Part shown: positions 9,199 through 17,750 of the stretch, piece after piece
How positions within the stretch are numbered: position 1 is the first letter of the stretch
Layout of the letters: each line of letters opens with the position of its first letter
Assembly (NCBI GenBank): GCA_052161885.1
Contig: CP197396.1
Coordinates: 1,116,001 to 1,180,000, forward strand
DNA: 64,000 bases
Reading direction: 5' to 3'
From: QKTW01 sp052161885
Lineage (GTDB): Bacteria; Bacteroidota; Bacteroidia; Chitinophagales; Chitinophagaceae
Program-made: the position numbers and the translations under genes
Notes under the pieces: model-generated
The model's database searches: none
The model's input: only the letters and a program-made list of their open reading frames with translations
What the model was told of the DNA's origin: nothing

Positions 9199-9684
9199 TC
9201 AAACCGCCCGTCCTCTGAAATAAGATAAATGGACCGTTATAATAAAGGAGATAAAGCAGCCCAGCGCAGCAAACGAACGGATCCGGTTGTACCTGTCCCA
9301 GGTATGCAATTTCATCATCCAGTTAGCCGGTGGATGATCGGGCGCCCAGGTTTTGATAAGCTGGTTAATCGGTACATTCCCAAACCGCGTAACCAGTAAA
9401 CTGGTTAATGCCAGTAATGCGGAAAGAACAGCCATACCCGTTACCAGCGGGGAATACCGGACAACCGCTGCATACCACAAAGGTGCGATGATGGACGCCG
9501 CCATCAGCAACTGCATAGTGGCACCATTATGGCTCATTAGGTGTGTACGGTAAGTGAGATGCACATTCAGCGGGACTTCGTAGAATGTCGGGACAACATT
9601 TAACAACCCATACATAAATGCACCAGCCAGCAACCCTGTTGCGGCTACAGCGATAAATTGCGGAATAACAACGTTCATATTCAT
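9199..9684 (-). CDS. DUF1772 (anthrone oxygenase-like) membrane protein
   Basis: A 161-residue protein with four hydrophobic segments. The motif NVPINQLIKTWAPDHPPANW followed by WDRYNRIRS is the signature of the DUF1772 family, which includes fungal anthrone oxygenases; most bacterial members are uncharacterised. The gene overlaps its upstream neighbour by 4 nt and is the last of a four-gene membrane-protein operon divergent from a TetR regulator. Confidence 0.75.
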   Translation of the reverse strand: MNMNVVIPQFIAVAATGLLAGAFMYGLLNVVPTFYEVPLNVHLTYRTHLMSHNGATMQLLMAASIIAPLWYAAVVRYSPLVTGMAVLSALLALTSLLVTRFGNVPINQLIKTWAPDHPPANWMMKLHTWDRYNRIRSFAALGCFISFIITVHLSYFRGRAV

Positions 9685-10160
9685 TTATTTAACCGGATTT
9701 GATCAGGGCGAATGGTGCTTGCCAGGATAATGAGCAGGAATATCGCGAGCTGTACCAGGTAAAAACGGTTCAGATTAACCCTGACGTCTGCAATGCCAGG
9801 CCCGGAACCATTCACTATCATTTTCCTGAATTTCAGCCCCAGGCTATTACCGACAAGCATGCCATTTAAAATGAGCAATATCACCAGTCCCATTTTGATC
9901 CTGAACCATAACTGCTCCCACCAGATTCCCTTTGTCAATACCAGCATTGCCAATCCCGTAAGGATCAATGTGGCTGCCCCGGTCCGGACCAGGTTACCAT
10001 ACTGCGCCATTATTGGAAGCAGGCCCTGTGCCCGGCTGTCACCGGCGTCTGCCATACGGCAAAAGGTTTTAAAAGTAACATAGTCTACCACCGTAGTGCC
10101 GGCCATTACGACCAAACCACACAGATGAAGCATCACCAGCACGCGAAGAAATAAGCTCAT
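9681..10160 (-). CDS. Four-helix membrane protein, paralogous to the next gene
   Basis: A 159-residue integral membrane protein (ATG at 10160; an in-frame ATG at 10169 is also possible). Four hydrophobic segments lie at about 5-25, 53-73, 82-102 and 133-153. HLCGLVVMAGTTVVDYVTF aligns by eye with HICGISLMVGMTVAGFVTY of the neighbouring 155-residue protein, so the two are a tandem duplication. A histidine in the first helix recalls CopD-like or DUF2269-like families, but no firm family is recognised. Stop overlaps the DUF1772 start by 4 nt. Confidence 0.7.
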   Translation of the reverse strand: MSLFLRVLVMLHLCGLVVMAGTTVVDYVTFKTFCRMADAGDSRAQGLLPIMAQYGNLVRTGAATLILTGLAMLVLTKGIWWEQLWFRIKMGLVILLILNGMLVGNSLGLKFRKMIVNGSGPGIADVRVNLNRFYLVQLAIFLLIILASTIRPDQIRLNK

Positions 10161-10178
10161 ATTTATCATATTTAATCA

Positions 10179-10646
10179 TCAGTTAAAACGGAATACGCTA
10201 AGAATGAATATGCCTAAGAAGATCAGGAGCTGTAACATGTGAAACTGGTTAAATAATTGCCGTACTTTAAACAGATCGGACGCTTCCGGTTGCGTGGCAG
10301 TTAGAAATTGACGCAGCCTGATACGGGCAGGATAAAAAGTGAGCGGCACGTTTATGATCAACAGCAGCAGCAGTGAAACCTTAAGTTTAAACCATAACTG
10401 TGTCATAATTATTCCCTGCAAGGCGATCATCATTAAAATGCCTCCTGAAATAATAAACAGCCCACCCAACAGCTGCAAGCGGGAAAAAATGCCTGCAGTT
10501 GCCATGAGAGTTGTTCCGCTGTTTTTATCTTCAGCTAATAAATCAAATAAACGGCGATAGGTTACAAAACCAGCCACAGTCATCCCCACCATTAAGCTGA
10601 TACCGCAGATATGCAGCACGAGTCCGGCATTAAGTAAGAAACTCAT
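10179..10646 (-). CDS. Four-helix membrane protein (second paralogue)
   Basis: A 155-residue protein starting MSFLLNAGLVLHICGISLMV, with four predicted membrane helices and a conserved WFKLKVSLLLLLIINVP segment that matches WFRIKMGLVILLILNGM in the previous protein. It overlaps the upstream gene by 4 nt. Function unknown; two similar subunits encoded together suggest a heteromeric membrane complex. Confidence 0.7.
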   Translation of the reverse strand: MSFLLNAGLVLHICGISLMVGMTVAGFVTYRRLFDLLAEDKNSGTTLMATAGIFSRLQLLGGLFIISGGILMMIALQGIIMTQLWFKLKVSLLLLLIINVPLTFYPARIRLRQFLTATQPEASDLFKVRQLFNQFHMLQLLIFLGIFILSVFRFN

Positions 10647-11116
10647 TTGTCTATCTTTTTATAAGCTTTATAAACTTTGTACAGCGAATAAAACTGGATC
10701 ATGCCTACCGGGAATTGGAGGATGCCCGTGCTTTCAAACACAATATTATCCGGCACTTCATAAGCTGGCGCGGGAAAGAGGGAACGCCAGGTGTGCGCAT
10801 TCATTCCCGAGAAATAAAGCAAGTCCTTAATTGTATGGTTATAGAAACCTTCAACCAAGCCAATGAGTAAGCTGAAAAGAACCGATCCGATCACCAGGTA
10901 GCCATTAAGCAACAGCTTATTCCGGAAACGGCGGTAAAGCAAGCCCGGCAGGAAGCAAAGCAGCAGGGCAATTCCACCGATGTACACCACATGCGTACGC
11001 CAGGGGGTTCCATAAACTACCGAACCATAATAGTGATGGAAAGCAGTAAGGGCATAGATTCCGGCAGTCCAGCCCAGAGATTGATATAAGTGCCTCCAGT
11101 TATTTTGTTGTTTCAT
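10643..11116 (-). CDS. Multi-pass membrane protein of unknown function
   Basis: A 157-residue protein with four hydrophobic segments, first gene of the four-gene operon. GWTAGIYALTAFHHYYGSVVYGTPWRTHVVYIGG and the C-terminal FPVGMIQFYSLYKVYKAYKK are notable, with several His and Tyr residues in or near membrane segments. No family recognised. It diverges from the TetR regulator at 11251, which is the likely controller of the operon. Confidence 0.7.
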   Translation of the reverse strand: MKQQNNWRHLYQSLGWTAGIYALTAFHHYYGSVVYGTPWRTHVVYIGGIALLLCFLPGLLYRRFRNKLLLNGYLVIGSVLFSLLIGLVEGFYNHTIKDLLYFSGMNAHTWRSLFPAPAYEVPDNIVFESTGILQFPVGMIQFYSLYKVYKAYKKIDK

Positions 11117-11250
11117 CCTTATTTCATACTATTATCAGATAATGAACATTTGTTTCGTTTTACAAAGAAAGCTGGTATTCATAAGCACACCAAGGCACAA
11201 TACGGCGGGTAACGACCGATACGGAACAAAAAGTCAAAAAAATTCAGAAA

Positions 11251-11808
11251 GTGAAGAGCAACTTAAAAAACGACAGGCGGACACAGAAGACCAAAAAATA
11301 CCTTGCGACGGCATTGGTAGAACTGATCATGGAAAAGGGTTACGATGCAATCACCATTCAGGATATCATTGACCGTGCGAATGTTGGGCGCAGTACATTT
11401 TACAGCCATTACGAGAGCAAAGACCAGTTGCTGATCGGCAATATCAATTTCCAGCAGGCGCTGGTGGACATACCAGGCAGTGATCCTGAAAATTATCCGT
11501 GGGGAATCAATCTTTCCTATCTTTTCCATCACACAAGGGAACATCTGCACCTGGCAAAGGCATTGTCCCGCACAAAAAGCATCGAAATCCTCAGCAACCA
11601 TTTTGCCGATATATGCGCTGTTCAGATTTATGAGCAGTTGAAGAAAAAACTACCCGGCCGCAACGAACAGCAAATGGCCCGTTATAAAGCTGAAGCGGCA
11701 GCAGGTGGTATTGTACGGATGTTATTCAAATGGCTGGCAGACGATGCTGTAACGCCTGCAGAGGAAATGATCAGGCACTCAAAATCTATCCTGGATACCT
11801 GTGCCTGA
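11251..11808 (+). CDS. TetR/AcrR family transcriptional regulator
   Basis: A 185-residue protein with a TetR N-terminal DNA-binding domain: TKKYLATALVELIMEKGYDAITIQDIIDRANVGRSTFYSHYESKDQLL. It starts at a GTG at 11251. The C-terminal ligand-binding half (about 75-185) ends MLFKWLADDAVTPAEEMIRHSKSILD, similar to the TetR_C_33-like group. Probably represses the divergent membrane-protein operon at 9199-11116 through the 134-bp intergenic region; I could not define a clean palindrome there. Confidence 0.88.
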   Translation: MKSNLKNDRRTQKTKKYLATALVELIMEKGYDAITIQDIIDRANVGRSTFYSHYESKDQLLIGNINFQQALVDIPGSDPENYPWGINLSYLFHHTREHLHLAKALSRTKSIEILSNHFADICAVQIYEQLKKKLPGRNEQQMARYKAEAAAGGIVRMLFKWLADDAVTPAEEMIRHSKSILDTCA

Positions 11809-11914
11809 ACAGACAACTGGTACAAAGAAAATTCAGACAGAAAAGGAAAAATAATAAACTGAAAAAACGCTTTATTTTCTGCACGAAAATTGAAAGTCTG
11901 ACAGATCGCAAAAT

Positions 11915-11955
11915 GAAAAAAGCCAGCAAAAAATCATTGATTTTGCTGGCTTTTA
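11915..11955 (-). terminator. Terminator of the tRNA-Arg gene (bidirectional)
   Basis: AAAAGCCAGCAAAA (11918-11931) and TTTTGCTGGCTTTT (11941-11954) make a 14-bp stem with a 9-nt loop. It lies 24 nt beyond the 3' end of the minus-strand tRNA and can also end transcription of the TetR gene from the other side. Confidence 0.85.
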
Positions 11956-11978
11956 CTGCGACTTATTATCGCTTTTTG

Positions 11979-12052
11979 TGACCTCGTCAGGATTCAAACC
12001 TGAAACCTTTTGATCCGTAGTCAAATGCTCTATTCAGTTGAGCTACGAGGCC
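11979..12052 (-). tRNA. tRNA-Arg (anticodon ACG)
   Basis: The minus strand gives a 74-nt cloverleaf. The acceptor stem pairs GGCCTCG with CGAGGTC with one G-U. The D arm is GCTCAACTGAATAGAGC. The anticodon stem TTTGA/TCAAA holds loop CTACGGA, giving anticodon ACG. The T arm is TCAGG-TTTGAAT-CCTGA. The discriminator base is A and CCA is not encoded. A -7 promoter box lies upstream and a terminator downstream, so it is a stand-alone transcription unit. tRNA 3' ends are common integration sites, but no integrase is visible next to it. Confidence 0.96.
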
Positions 12053-12070
12053 TTTTCCCGTTTGGGATTG

Positions 12071-12078
12071 CAAAGATA
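12071..12078 (-). promoter_or_regulatory. Candidate -7 box for the tRNA-Arg gene
   Basis: The minus strand reads TATCTTTG, an exact TAnnTTTG match, about 19 nt before the tRNA 5' end. No clear TTG lies at the expected upstream spacing. Confidence 0.45.
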
Positions 12079-12190
12079 GTGAGAGTTCCCGACTTTCCTA
12101 ATACTAAGCTCCTGTTTTTTATAAAATTTTCTTCTTAATACAACCTTGATGCATTCAAAAGCAACGGTTTACCCTTCGCTTGTGTATTGA

Positions 12191-13846
12191 TTAATGAATG
12201 GCTGTCGTATCAGGCTGTATGAACAATTGTGTTGCCATTTTTTTATCGTGGCCGTAAATATCATCTCTGAAATTCAGGACGCCGTCGTCATCTACCCAGG
12301 CTGTAAAATATGAAATAAAGACAGGTATCGGGGTCTTAAGCGGAACCCATTTCTCTTTTTCCAGGTTCATGGCCGAATCTATTTTTTCCGAAGTCCAGGT
12401 AGTATCGTTTCTCAACAAATATTCTGCCATCTTCCGAGCATCTGCCAGTCTTATACATCCGTGGCTGAATGCCCTTTTATCCCGGTTAAATAAATCTTTC
12501 TGCGGCGTATCATGGAAGTAAATATTATAGTTGTTGGGGAACAGGAATTTTACGCGCCCAAGAGAATTGCTGCCGCCGGGCTTCTGCCGCACTATGGGTA
12601 AGCCGCCGGAGTAGCCGGTGATTTCCATATTGTGACTGGCGATGTAATTGTGGTTTCTCTTTATTGCAGGTGCAATTTCTTTCTTTACTATACTGCGTGG
12701 CACATTCCAGTACGGACTGAACACTATATATTTCAACTGATCATTGAAAACAACTGTGCTCGTCCCTTCCTTCCCTACTACGATATTCATGTCAAATGCC
12801 TTCTGGTTATTTTCAAAAACATGAATCACAAATTCCGGGATGTTCACAACAATCCTGTCCTGCGGCGTTTTCTCCGGAAGCCAGCGCATGCGCTCCAGGT
12901 TAACAAGCATTTGCTCTATCCGTGCTTTTACCGGTACGTTTAGTTCACTGATCAGCGCTTTATCTGCAATACCTGTTTCTTTCAGTCCAAAACTGTGCTG
13001 CGCCTTTTTTACCGCATCAGAAAATGAAGAATCATACCTGCCTGTCGAATCTTCCGGACGCAGATACCCGGCTGCTGCAAGCCTTTTTCTCATCTGGGTA
13101 ATGATAGCCGATGAATCTCCCCGTTTGTAACTTTTTTTAGCGGTTGCGGTTATCAGGGGCCATCCGCCTTTATCGGCAATGTCGTTATAGGCCGCGAGTT
13201 TTTCCTTCAGTGCACGGTACATCGGGTTTACCGGCTCCCACATGTCTACATTTGCTCCTTTATGTGAAATAAGCGAGTCCAGCAGGGCCAACGCGTCTAC
13301 TTTTCTGCGCGGAATGAACCATTGCAAATCTGCAGGATCAAGACGGCCTGCATATGCTGTGCGGGCATAAATAAAAAACTGACGTGTGATAGCAATATCT
13401 GTACGGGCCAGCATTGCCGTATCTGTGTGCTGCATGCTGTCTTCTGTAATATGCTCTATCTGTGCGTCAAGTGCTTTGTCAAAAAGCGTGCTGTCTTTCG
13501 TCAGATGAACATAACTGCTGAGCAGGTTGCGAAAAGTAACGCCCTGCTCACTAAGACCGCCATTGGCAAACCATGCATATTCATAATTACGGCTGTTGTA
13601 AAAATTCCGGAGGTCCATTGCTGTGGCCGTATCCGGATGTTCTGCTGCGATGAATTGTTCTACCAGCATACTGTCAAGAAACAGCTCTGTATATGCATTC
13701 TGCGGAGTAATAGCAGTATCTCTGTGTGGAAAGGATTTCTGCTCTTTTTCTGCTACTACAGGAGGCCTGCTGTCGTTTCCGCAACTTGCTGCCGTTACTA
13801 AAAACAGCAGCATTATCAAACAATGTACGGTGCGTATCTTTCTCAT
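12191..13846 (-). CDS. L,D-transpeptidase lipoprotein (YcbB/YkuD type)
   Basis: A 551-residue protein with a lipoprotein signal (TAASC, lipid Cys22). The N-terminal scaffold (about 45-225) resembles the L,D-transpeptidase scaffold domain. A peptidoglycan-binding-like segment follows (about 245-305, AIITQMRKRLAAAGY... FSDAVKKAQHSFGL). The YkuD catalytic domain (about 330-500) carries SHGCIRLAD with His462 and Cys464. Such enzymes form 3-3 peptidoglycan cross-links or attach proteins to the wall. It probably sits in the periplasm, anchored to a membrane. Monocistronic. Confidence 0.92.
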   Translation of the reverse strand: MRKIRTVHCLIMLLFLVTAASCGNDSRPPVVAEKEQKSFPHRDTAITPQNAYTELFLDSMLVEQFIAAEHPDTATAMDLRNFYNSRNYEYAWFANGGLSEQGVTFRNLLSSYVHLTKDSTLFDKALDAQIEHITEDSMQHTDTAMLARTDIAITRQFFIYARTAYAGRLDPADLQWFIPRRKVDALALLDSLISHKGANVDMWEPVNPMYRALKEKLAAYNDIADKGGWPLITATAKKSYKRGDSSAIITQMRKRLAAAGYLRPEDSTGRYDSSFSDAVKKAQHSFGLKETGIADKALISELNVPVKARIEQMLVNLERMRWLPEKTPQDRIVVNIPEFVIHVFENNQKAFDMNIVVGKEGTSTVVFNDQLKYIVFSPYWNVPRSIVKKEIAPAIKRNHNYIASHNMEITGYSGGLPIVRQKPGGSNSLGRVKFLFPNNYNIYFHDTPQKDLFNRDKRAFSHGCIRLADARKMAEYLLRNDTTWTSEKIDSAMNLEKEKWVPLKTPIPVFISYFTAWVDDDGVLNFRDDIYGHDKKMATQLFIQPDTTAIH

Positions 13847-13932
13847 AAAAGCGGTGTAGGGTTGGATTTTGTGCAGTTTAAAAATACAGTTTCGGAATGA
13901 CTATTGATTTAAAAATTCAGCAACAGCGGGTA

Positions 13933-14415
13933 TTATTTCCAGCTATTGAGCAGTCGGCGGAGCACAATTATTTCTGCAGTATGGTAAGCAGTATGATCTG
14001 CGATGAGCAATGCTTCGCGAAACAGGTTCTGGCCCGTACCATACGGAAAGGCTGCAAAAAGATCGTTCTGCTCATCTTTAAGCAGCTCGAAAAAACGGTT
14101 ACGGTCTTCTTTTATCTGTTGTAAAGATTTTTCCCAGGTATGATCATCGGGATGCTCGTTTTCTGCCGGCCAATATTCATCCGGCCATTTAGGAGATTTA
14201 TGTCGTGGCGATATGCAGAATTCAACAATATCCCATTGCGTAATGCGTATATGCTCGGTGAGCTGCCATATGCTGTAAGGAAGATTTCCGGGTATTGCCG
14301 TACGCAGGTCTGCCGGCAGATCTGCCACTGCCTCTTCAAATGGAGCATGTGCATTTCCTTTCCGTATCAATTCAGTTAATTCAGCAACAATCTGGGCCCT
14401 GTTTTCTGATTTCAT
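13933..14415 (-). CDS. DinB superfamily protein
   Basis: A 160-residue helical protein. Three metal-ligand-like histidines appear in the DinB/YfiT pattern: TEHIR near residue 54 and ADHTAYHTAEIIVLRRLL near 138-152. DinB-fold enzymes include thiol-dependent transferases, with bacillithiol or mycothiol as cofactor in some lineages. Which reaction this one performs cannot be told. It stands alone between the L,D-transpeptidase and an unknown gene. Confidence 0.78.
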   Translation of the reverse strand: MKSENRAQIVAELTELIRKGNAHAPFEEAVADLPADLRTAIPGNLPYSIWQLTEHIRITQWDIVEFCISPRHKSPKWPDEYWPAENEHPDDHTWEKSLQQIKEDRNRFFELLKDEQNDLFAAFPYGTGQNLFREALLIADHTAYHTAEIIVLRRLLNSWK

Positions 14416-14527
14416 GCAATAAATTTACAACAGGTATTATAAAATAATCCTGCCAGTAAATAATAGGCATTACTATTGAGCGCATAATGTGTGCTGCTAT
14501 AAACGTAGAATTAAAGCTGTTGCTGCG

Positions 14528-15055
14528 TTAACCGGTATGCGCCTGCTGGTTATAATAGATTATAAACTGCTCTTCAAACTCTTTTCTGTACTTAAGATGC
14601 AGCTCCTCCAGCCATTTATCATAAGCATCTGCATGCTGACCTTTCAGGATATTGTTGTGCACATGCCGGTAATAGATGCAGGCAAATTCATATTCTCTCA
14701 ATGATATTCCTTCAGATTCCAATATACTGTAGTTATCAATGCCGTGTTTGGCGGCTACCGCCTGCAGTTCCAGTATCCGTACAAAATCTTCATGTGTATG
14801 CAGTACCATAAACCCGTCCTCATTTTTATAAAGCGGATGCTGATTTTGCTGTGTTACAGGCAAATGAGCAAGGTGGGCATATTTTTTCCTGAAGATTGCG
14901 TCTTCATCCATGGCAATTACGTTTTCCCAATAATTGCGAACTTCTTCCCATTGGACCTCTGTAATGCCCAGCAATGGCAACAGATCTCTTATCTGTATAC
15001 CCCGGCTGATGTAAGCACATGTGGCCGCATAATCAGAAAATGTAATACCGTGCAT
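14528..15055 (-). CDS. Hypothetical protein, 175 residues
   Basis: A soluble, probably helical protein rich in aromatic and charged residues (FRKKYAHLAHLPV, YEFACIYYRHVHNNILKGQ, KWLEELHLKYRKEFEEQF). No signal peptide or membrane segment and no recognised catalytic motif. The coding frame is consistent in codon use with its neighbours, so it is probably real. Function unknown. Confidence 0.65.
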   Translation of the reverse strand: MHGITFSDYAATCAYISRGIQIRDLLPLLGITEVQWEEVRNYWENVIAMDEDAIFRKKYAHLAHLPVTQQNQHPLYKNEDGFMVLHTHEDFVRILELQAVAAKHGIDNYSILESEGISLREYEFACIYYRHVHNNILKGQHADAYDKWLEELHLKYRKEFEEQFIIYYNQQAHTG

Positions 15056-15598
15056 CTTTTGATCTCCATCGACAGGTTACTGCCCTTTCTTGTTATAAAC
15101 AGGATTTTTCTTAATTGTTTAGAATGTAATCGAGGCAGCCGGAAAAGAACTGTGTTGCACTTTTTCGGAGGGTTTAAAGGGGACTGGTTAAAATAAGCTA
15201 GCTAGAATGTAAAGTTAACACACTGGTTCCTTCCGGCGCACCCCTACTTTATAAACTATAACCCGCAATTTTTTGCGGGTATTGAATTACGCACTATTCA
15301 TGCTACTGATACCTACCTTATTGAGAAACAAATTATTGTACTCATTCGTTTATTAGTCTATCAAAATAGTGCGATTTGTGCCTTAAACGTATACGTGCTA
15401 CGGCTTTCCTGATTATATAATACCCAGCAGACTGTAAAGACGAAGATAAGAATGAGGAATGTACTGCAGAAAGGAAGATACTATTTTTTATGTTATTTAC
15501 AGGAAAATATGGGTTAAAAAACTGGCATTTACCCTATAACATCTGACGTTTAAAGAAGCCGGAATTATTGGCTTTTCATACTTGGCGGGCGGAATGAT
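15056..15598. other. Intergenic region of about 540 bp without a gene
   Basis: No convincing ORF in any frame. One hairpin is present: ACCCGCAA (15261-15268) with TTGCGGGT (15273-15280), terminator-like. The rest is AT-rich and unstructured as far as I can see; promoters of the hypothetical gene at 15055 probably lie in the left part. Confidence 0.5.
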
Positions 15599-17491
15599 TT
15601 ATCGGTTCATTTTTATAATATTTCCTGCTCCGATGTATATTTTTTCTTCTTCGGCAAGCGTCCGCAGCAGTTCTGTCACCTGTTTCCCTGAGGTCTCCGG
15701 AAATTGTACCATCAGCTGCGCTATTGTAGTGTCACCGGATGCCTGAAGTATGCCTAATACTTCTTCCCTGTTAATTTTTCGTGCAGGCTGTTTTGATCTG
15801 CATATATCGCAATGGCCACAGTTGGTATCTTTCTGTTCGCCAAAATACTGCAATAAAATTCTGTCGCGGCAAACGCTTCCCTGCTCCAGGAACCAGATCA
15901 TCGCTTTTGTACGGTGCTCATGCTGTTCACGCAATTGCCTTATACGCGCTGTATTAATAATCAGGTGGCGGCTGTCTACCCGGTAATGATGTACAAACAT
16001 CTGCGGACCTTCTCCCGGTTCGTTAAATTCAATGATACCCATTGATTGCAGCCGCAGCAAGGCTTTCCGCACTTCCGGCTGCTGCATTTTCAGGTGTTTT
16101 GCCAGCGCAGACAGTCGTATGGCAGTAGGAAATGTATAAATACCGCTATACAGCCTCAGTAACACCGTGGCTACATAGCCAATGTCGGGATACCGCAGCA
16201 TCAGTGTATTCAATTCTTCCCGCCGGACTGTGAACAATACTGTAGCCGGGCTATGCACTGCTTCAGACATAGTCCAGAGGCCTTCCTGTTCGAGCAGCTT
16301 CAATGCATAACTGGCCTGCAATGCCTGCAATTTAAATTTCTGTGCAAAGTCCGCAAGGTCGAAGTCGTAGTACCGGTCCGGTTCTGTACCGGTGGCTATC
16401 TGCAGATACTCTGCTACAGATTGGTACACCTTACGCAGGTATGCTTCAGGAGGAAATTGCAAGGCGATGCTTTCCTCCAGCCGCTTAATATCCGAATGAC
16501 TGAATAATGTAAGCGCTGCTGCTGGTTTTCCGTCGCGGCCGGCACGCCCCATTTCCTGGTACCATGCCTCCAGGTGCTCCGGTGCATCGTAATGCACCAC
16601 GAGTCGCACATCCGGCTTGTCTATGCCCATGCCAAATGCCGTGGTGGCAATCATTACCGGTACTTTATTGCTCATCCAGCTTTCCTGCGCTTCGTTGCGC
16701 TTTTCGCGCTGCATACCGGCATGGTAAAACAATGATGCAAGACCATTTTGCTGCAGTACCCGCTGCAGGTTCTCTGTCTGGCGGCGGCTGCGGCAATAAA
16801 CGATAATGCTGCCGCTGGTTTTTCTCAATATATCCAGCAGATCACCGGTCTTGTTTTCTGTGTATTTTATTTCGTAGAATATGTTGCTTCGCTCAAAGCT
16901 TTTCCGGAACAATGCCGGTTTCCTGAGTTTCAGTTGCAGGCAGATGTCTCGTTGTACGGTCTCCGTGGCAGAAGCTGTGAGCGCCAACACCGGCACACGG
17001 GGGAAAACTTCCCGCAGACTGTCGATTTTAAGATAATCCGGCCGGAAATCGTGGCCCCATTGCGAGATACAATGCGCCTCATCCACTGCTATAAGACTGA
17101 TATTCAGCTCCGGCAGATATTCCCTGAAAAGCCTTGTCTGCAATCTTTCCGGCGACACATAAAGCAGTTTGTAAGGTCCATGCAACATATTATCCAGCGT
17201 ACGGCGCACTTCAGGATATTTCATACCTGCATGTATAGCCGCGGCCATAATGCCCGCTTCTGTCAACCGCGACACCTGGTCCTGCATAAGAGCGATGAGC
17301 GGAGAAATGACGATGCAAATGCCTTCTTTCATCAATGCGGGCACCTGGTAACAAAGAGATTTGCCGCCACCGGTGGGTAACAGCGCCAGTGTATCCTGGT
17401 CTGCAAGTACCGCCCGGACAATATCTTCCTGCCCGGGCCGGAAGCTGTCATAGCCCCAGTATTTTTTTAATATGGATTGCGCTGTTTCCAA
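15599..17491 (-). CDS. recQ: RecQ-type ATP-dependent DNA helicase
   Basis: A 630-residue superfamily 2 helicase. Walker A TGGGKS is at 40-45, DEAH at 137-140 followed by CISQWGHDFRPDY (RecQ aromatic loop region), and motif VI is EMGRAGRDG. The zinc-binding/RQC part is seen in GSVCRDRILLQYFGE and NCGHCDIC. The C-terminal HRDC domain looks absent or very degenerate; the protein ends in a short winged segment (GDTTIAQLMVQFPETSGKQV). This is a common size for Bacteroidota RecQ paralogues. It unwinds 3'-5' DNA in recombination and repair. Monocistronic. Confidence 0.95.
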   Translation of the reverse strand: METAQSILKKYWGYDSFRPGQEDIVRAVLADQDTLALLPTGGGKSLCYQVPALMKEGICIVISPLIALMQDQVSRLTEAGIMAAAIHAGMKYPEVRRTLDNMLHGPYKLLYVSPERLQTRLFREYLPELNISLIAVDEAHCISQWGHDFRPDYLKIDSLREVFPRVPVLALTASATETVQRDICLQLKLRKPALFRKSFERSNIFYEIKYTENKTGDLLDILRKTSGSIIVYCRSRRQTENLQRVLQQNGLASLFYHAGMQREKRNEAQESWMSNKVPVMIATTAFGMGIDKPDVRLVVHYDAPEHLEAWYQEMGRAGRDGKPAAALTLFSHSDIKRLEESIALQFPPEAYLRKVYQSVAEYLQIATGTEPDRYYDFDLADFAQKFKLQALQASYALKLLEQEGLWTMSEAVHSPATVLFTVRREELNTLMLRYPDIGYVATVLLRLYSGIYTFPTAIRLSALAKHLKMQQPEVRKALLRLQSMGIIEFNEPGEGPQMFVHHYRVDSRHLIINTARIRQLREQHEHRTKAMIWFLEQGSVCRDRILLQYFGEQKDTNCGHCDICRSKQPARKINREEVLGILQASGDTTIAQLMVQFPETSGKQVTELLRTLAEEEKIYIGAGNIIKMNR

Positions 17492-17750
17492 ACGGTCGTA
17501 AAAGTAGTGTAATTGAGCAAATTAGCTGATATGGAAATTAACCGGTGAGCTGATTTATTGACTGCCTGCTTACCCTGCAAGCCTGTTAACATATCAACTT
17601 ATTTGCCTGTTAATGCTTTAACGTATCAATCGCTCAACCCATTAACCTTTTAACTCTTTGACCCACAGAAAAAATAATGGGTACTTCTGTTGAAAAATCT
17701 ATTTTTGTACGCAAAATAACTTTTAGCCGTTTATTAGTTTTTCCGGGTAA

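Noticed and set aside
11915..12052. tRNA-Arg as a phage or element attachment site
   Set aside because: No integrase, direct-repeat remnant or foreign genes are next to it; it is followed by an ordinary terminator.
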